Below, piece after piece: positions 60,899 through 64,000 of a stretch of 64,000 nt of DNA. The notes below the pieces were generated by a model, which saw only the letters and a list, made by a program, of their open reading frames with translations, was not told the origin of the DNA and made no database searches. Origin of the DNA: Varanus komodoensis (taxonomy: Eukaryota; Chordata; Lepidosauria; Squamata; Varanidae). Within the stretch, counting starts at the first letter, position 1. The number at the start of each line of letters is the position of its first letter. Position numbers and translations under genes: made by a program. Location of the stretch: contig NW_025336495.1 of the NCBI RefSeq assembly GCF_004798865.1, forward strand, positions 1,123,701 through 1,187,700. Direction: 5' to 3'.

Positions 60899-63800
60899 NN
60901 NNNNNNNNNNNNNNNNNNNNNNNNNNNNNNNNNNNNNNNNNNNNNNNNNNNNNNNNNNNNNNNNNNNNNNNNNNNNNNNNNNNNNNNNNNNNNNNNNNGG
61001 GGGGGGTGAGTGCTGCAACTCCCGGCATGCCCCAGTTCATATGGCTGGCTAGGGCATGCTGGGAGCTACAGGACTTTTTTCTCTGTTCTTCATTGTCATA
61101 AGGTTGTGGCCTCAGTGTGTTAATTCCACCACCAAAGGCCCACCACGAATCCACGGATCTCCTGGATGAAACTTGTTTGTCCCATTATCATTACGTTTCT
61201 CTGTTGCCCATAGTTGCAGCTCTCTGGGCAGTTCACAATATTTAAGTCACCCGTCCAGATTTCAACCAGGCCCAACCCTGCTTAGCTTCCAAGATTAGAC
61301 AGGATCAGACACTTTAGACTACGTGGAAGATTTATGGTGCCAGATAATGGGGTAGGGACAATTGTGATGTCGAATGCAAGAAGCTGTGGTATCAAATGTT
61401 CAGGGAAGTCCCTGTTGTGAACCACCCAGATTGCTTTGGCTGTTGGGCAGTATAGAAATAGAAAAAGTAATACTAATAGTGATGGTGGCAAAGCACCTGG
61501 AAAGCCCCTCTGATCCATTTTTTTTCTTGGGTAAGTATGTGCCGGACCACGCCCTTAGTGAATTAATTCATCGATAAGGTGTGCAGTTACACAGACCTTT
61601 TCTCAGTACCTTTAATGAACTGAACTGGATTGAAAAAACTGGAAAGTGCCAAGAAATCTCAGAAGAACAGTCCCTGCTTTATAGACTGAAGCAAAGCCTT
61701 TGACCTTGTGGCTCATGAGAAGATAGGAATGATCCAGTCATCCTGATGTGAAACCTGTATCATGGACAAGAAGCTACTGGGAGGACAGAATATGGAGAAA
61801 CAGAATGGATGCCTATAGGTAAAGGGACCAGACAAAGTATGATTCAATAACAACCCATATTCAACTGGTACTCATATTCTGGATTGCTGTTACATGTGAA
61901 CCAGGTCAATGTTAAATCATAATGCAGGGTTTTTGCATCACAGTTCAACAAACACGAATGATTTATCAACAACCATTGCTCATCCCAAACACTGGATTGT
62001 CATTATATCTTAACTGTGTGACAGTATGAATTCTACGTAAAAATAATGCAGGTCCCCAGGAAGCTAACCATTAACCTACTCCCCCTACTCTCTTTGTTCA
62101 GTAACAAAGTCCACGGATCCTCTATGATGTGCTTTGTCTTTGTCGCCTGCAGAGGCCTTGTCTCATCAACTAACCGATCCGGGGAAGACAGCTGGTTAAA
62201 GTCACTGTTTGTTCGCAAAGTAGATCCCAGGAAAGATGCTCATTCCAATCTCTTAGCCAAAAGGGAGACCAGCAGTCTTTATAAACTACAGTGTGAGTTG
62301 CTTTGTTTAAATTTTAACATTTCTCATATTCCTTTTAAAATCCTATGTACTTTCTTTCAACCTTCAACATTGACTTTTGCTATTTTCAGTTCACAATGTC
62401 AAACCGGAATGCCTGGAATCCTACAACAAGCTTTGGTAAGTCTGAATGGCACACTGGAGGATTTAGGGAGTAATTTTATACAAGTTTGAATATTTTTCTC
62501 CCTAAGTATGCATAGAATCACACTGTAGAGGTTATTAGAGCTTGTTAATTAGTAATCCTAAACACACTTGAAAGGAAATCCCATTGAGCCTGGTGAGATT
62601 TGCTTCTCACTAAACATGGATAACATTGGGAAATCAGGCTTTAGTCCTCTGCCCACTTATCTGGGAGTAATGCCCATTGACTTGAATGGAACTTATTTCT
62701 GTGTAGACATATATATATATACATTCTGTTGGTAGCTGAGTCCAGGGTTCACATGCAGGAAAATGAAGTGGTAGAATTCTTATCATGGATTGTAACACTT
62801 CAAAAGGCAGGTTTGAAGGAAACTAGCGCAGTGGGGAGCGGGATGAACTCGAATATTTTCTGCTGATATACTAGGGTTAGTTTGTTTGTTTGTTTTACTT
62901 TCTGGGATATTTTCATTTGGGGTGAACAAACAACGCTGAGGTTATCGGTGCCTGTATCGCCGGGGCCAAGCTCTCCTTGTCCAGTGGAGGCAATAGCTTG
63001 TGAACCAGTTGGAGGTAGTAAAAGGCAGTCTGAACCACCACAGTCACTTGGGGCTCCAGTGTTGGATCTAGGAGTCCCCCTGATGGATCTCTCAGGGGAG
63101 TGCAAGCCCCTCCGGAACAGGCAATAAGCCTTTCTCCTGGACTTCGGAACGACTCACCCACAGGACTTCTGTCTTTCCAGGATTTGGCTTCGGTTTTTTA
63201 GCCCTCATTCAGCCCATTAATGAGTCCAGACACTGGTCTAGAGCTTGCCCTGCCACTTCTGATTCACTTGTCACAGGGAGACAGAGCGGGAAACATAGAA
63301 AACCGAGCGAGTCGGAAGGGACCTCCCGGGCCATCTAGTCTGACCTCCGGAAATCATCTGCACACTGATGGTGCAGGTGGGGTTTTATTGTCAGTTGAAT
63401 TTTTAGGATGCTGTGTTTCATTTTACATTTTGTATTGTTAAACCATCCTGAGACTTCAGTAAGGGATGGTCTAAAACGTAATAAACAAACAAGCAGACAA
63501 ACCAGTGGTGCTTGCTGACAGAACGGTTCCCTGCAGAACTCTGTAGCAACATTTTAAAGCAATTTTTAAGGTTGTGTGTGTTGGGTCTCTCTTGTAAGCC
63601 GCAGCCCGAGGCTTTTTGCGACTGGGGCGGCATAGAAATATTTTAAATAAATAAATAAACATTGCCAGGGGCTCACAGGGGTCACCAGCCAGCGTTGGTG
63701 CGCTTGTATCTCAGTACATGTGGGGGAAAGTTTCAAGTGAAAAAAGTTGTGATTTTGTGCTAAGAATCAGTGAAAGTGACAGAAACACAGAATTATGTGT

Positions 63801-63937
63801 ATGTGTGCCTTCCTTCCTTCCTTCCCTCGTTCCCTTCTTCAGTCAAGAGGTGCTGCCAAAGATCCACGACAAGAAGGAGTATCCATGTGCACTGGTGGGG
63901 ACGTGGAACACGTGGTACGGAGAGCAAGATCAGGCTG
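60792..63937 (+). CDS. NIPSNAP2: NIPSNAP2 (GBAS), mitochondrial protein (first four exons; rest outside the window)
   Basis: A NipSnap-family protein of the mitochondrial matrix and outer surface. NIPSNAP1/2 are reported to act as 'eat-me' signals recruiting autophagy receptors to damaged mitochondria. Exons are 60792-60877, 62153-62292, 62390-62435 and 63843-63937, all with GT-AG borders and one open frame of about 122 residues. The first 29 residues are Arg/Ala-rich without acidic residues, as in a mitochondrial targeting peptide. Then come [34 protein letters not shown] and [15 protein letters not shown]. The words [12 protein letters not shown] and QEVLPKIH match human NIPSNAP2 better than NIPSNAP1 (SWFRSLFVHK, EAVLPKLH). 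The second half, with the main NipSnap domain, lies right of the window. Intron 1 holds the N gap and an unclassified repeat. Confidence 0.96.
60899..60998. other. Assembly gap of 100 N
   Basis: Exactly 100 N, the usual placeholder for a gap of unknown size. It has G runs on both sides, just after the exon 1 donor of NIPSNAP2. G-rich CpG-island DNA often drops out of assemblies, so the true missing length is unknown. Confidence 0.99.
61010..61075. repeat. Near-perfect palindrome in NIPSNAP2 intron 1 with two ZNF143-like half motifs
   Basis: CTGCAACTCCCGGCATGCCC at about 61013-61032 is mirrored by GGGCATGCTGGGAGCTACAG at about 61052-61071. The arms are about 20 bases with a 19-base spacer. 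It begins about 12 bases after the N gap and resembles the palindromic short-repeat family. Confidence 0.6.
61845..62030 (+). repeat. Unclassified AAC/GTT-rich repeat (copy D)
   Basis: TTCAATAACAACCCATATTC and GTTACATGTGAACCAGG match the end of copy A closely. GGATTGTCATTATATCTTAA near 61992 repeats the terminal motif. It lies in NIPSNAP2 intron 1. Confidence 0.4.
63285..63352 (-). mobile_element. CR1 3' tip, antisense (NIPSNAP2 intron 3)
   Basis: ACATAGAAAACCGAGCGAGT then CCTCCCGGGCCATCTAGTC; only the last about 65 bases of the element remain. Confidence 0.75.
63375..63505 (+). repeat. LINE/SINE 3' tail of L2 type, sense
   Basis: AAACCATCCTGAGACTTCAG, GGGATGGTCTAAAACGTAAT and AAACAAACAA match the L2-type tail pattern in diverged form. 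It is followed by a younger copy (GTAAGCCGCAGCCCGAGGCT ... AAATAAATAAATAA) at 63585-63660. Confidence 0.5.
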
Positions 63938-64000
63938 GTAGGAGAGAAGGCATACACTCGAATGCACAACTGTACCTGTGTTGTGTGCTTGTGCAACAGA

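Noticed and set aside
60554-61018. ORFs spanning the N run
   Set aside because: They cross an assembly gap of unknown size and are not supported by any family.

Overview
The window is vertebrate nuclear DNA with spliced genes, CpG-rich promoters and many dispersed repeats. The repeat set points to a squamate reptile (lizard or snake): two copies of a Sauria-type SINE, a BovB (RTE) LINE, many CR1 3' ends, L2 LINE ends and MIR-like SINEs. I cannot name the species.

Layout, left to right. 227-13453 (minus): the first eleven coding exons of TYW1; its C-terminal exons lie left of base 1. 15570-20662 (plus): the complete SBDS gene, five exons and 250 codons, head to head with TYW1. 20.7-26.8 kb: no recognised gene; CR1 debris and a Tigger-like MITE. 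26800-46272 (minus): a merlin (NF2)-like FERM gene, fifteen coding exons, last exon unresolved. 46.3-52.3 kb: no recognised gene; L2 and SINE copies. 52.3-55.4 kb (plus): MRPS17. 55.4-60.3 kb: BovB carrying two inserted CR1 pieces, plus other debris. 60792-63937 (plus): the first four exons of NIPSNAP2, with a 100-N assembly gap in intron 1; the gene runs off the right edge.

The five genes do not form a pathway. TYW1 modifies tRNA-Phe, SBDS matures the 60S subunit, MRPS17 belongs to the mitochondrial small ribosomal subunit, NIPSNAP2 is mitochondrial, and the merlin-like protein should act under the plasma membrane. The order TYW1-SBDS-(merlin-like)-MRPS17-NIPSNAP2 joins two blocks that are separate on human chromosome 7.

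The most notable content is the merlin-like gene. It is intact over fifteen exons, keeps the merlin blue box and the Ser518-type site, and lies near NIPSNAP2. Human NF2 lies beside NIPSNAP1. This suggests an old duplicate (ohnologue) of NF2 with no human counterpart that I know of. All exon borders were read by eye from GT/AG sites, frame and protein similarity recalled from memory; no search was run.
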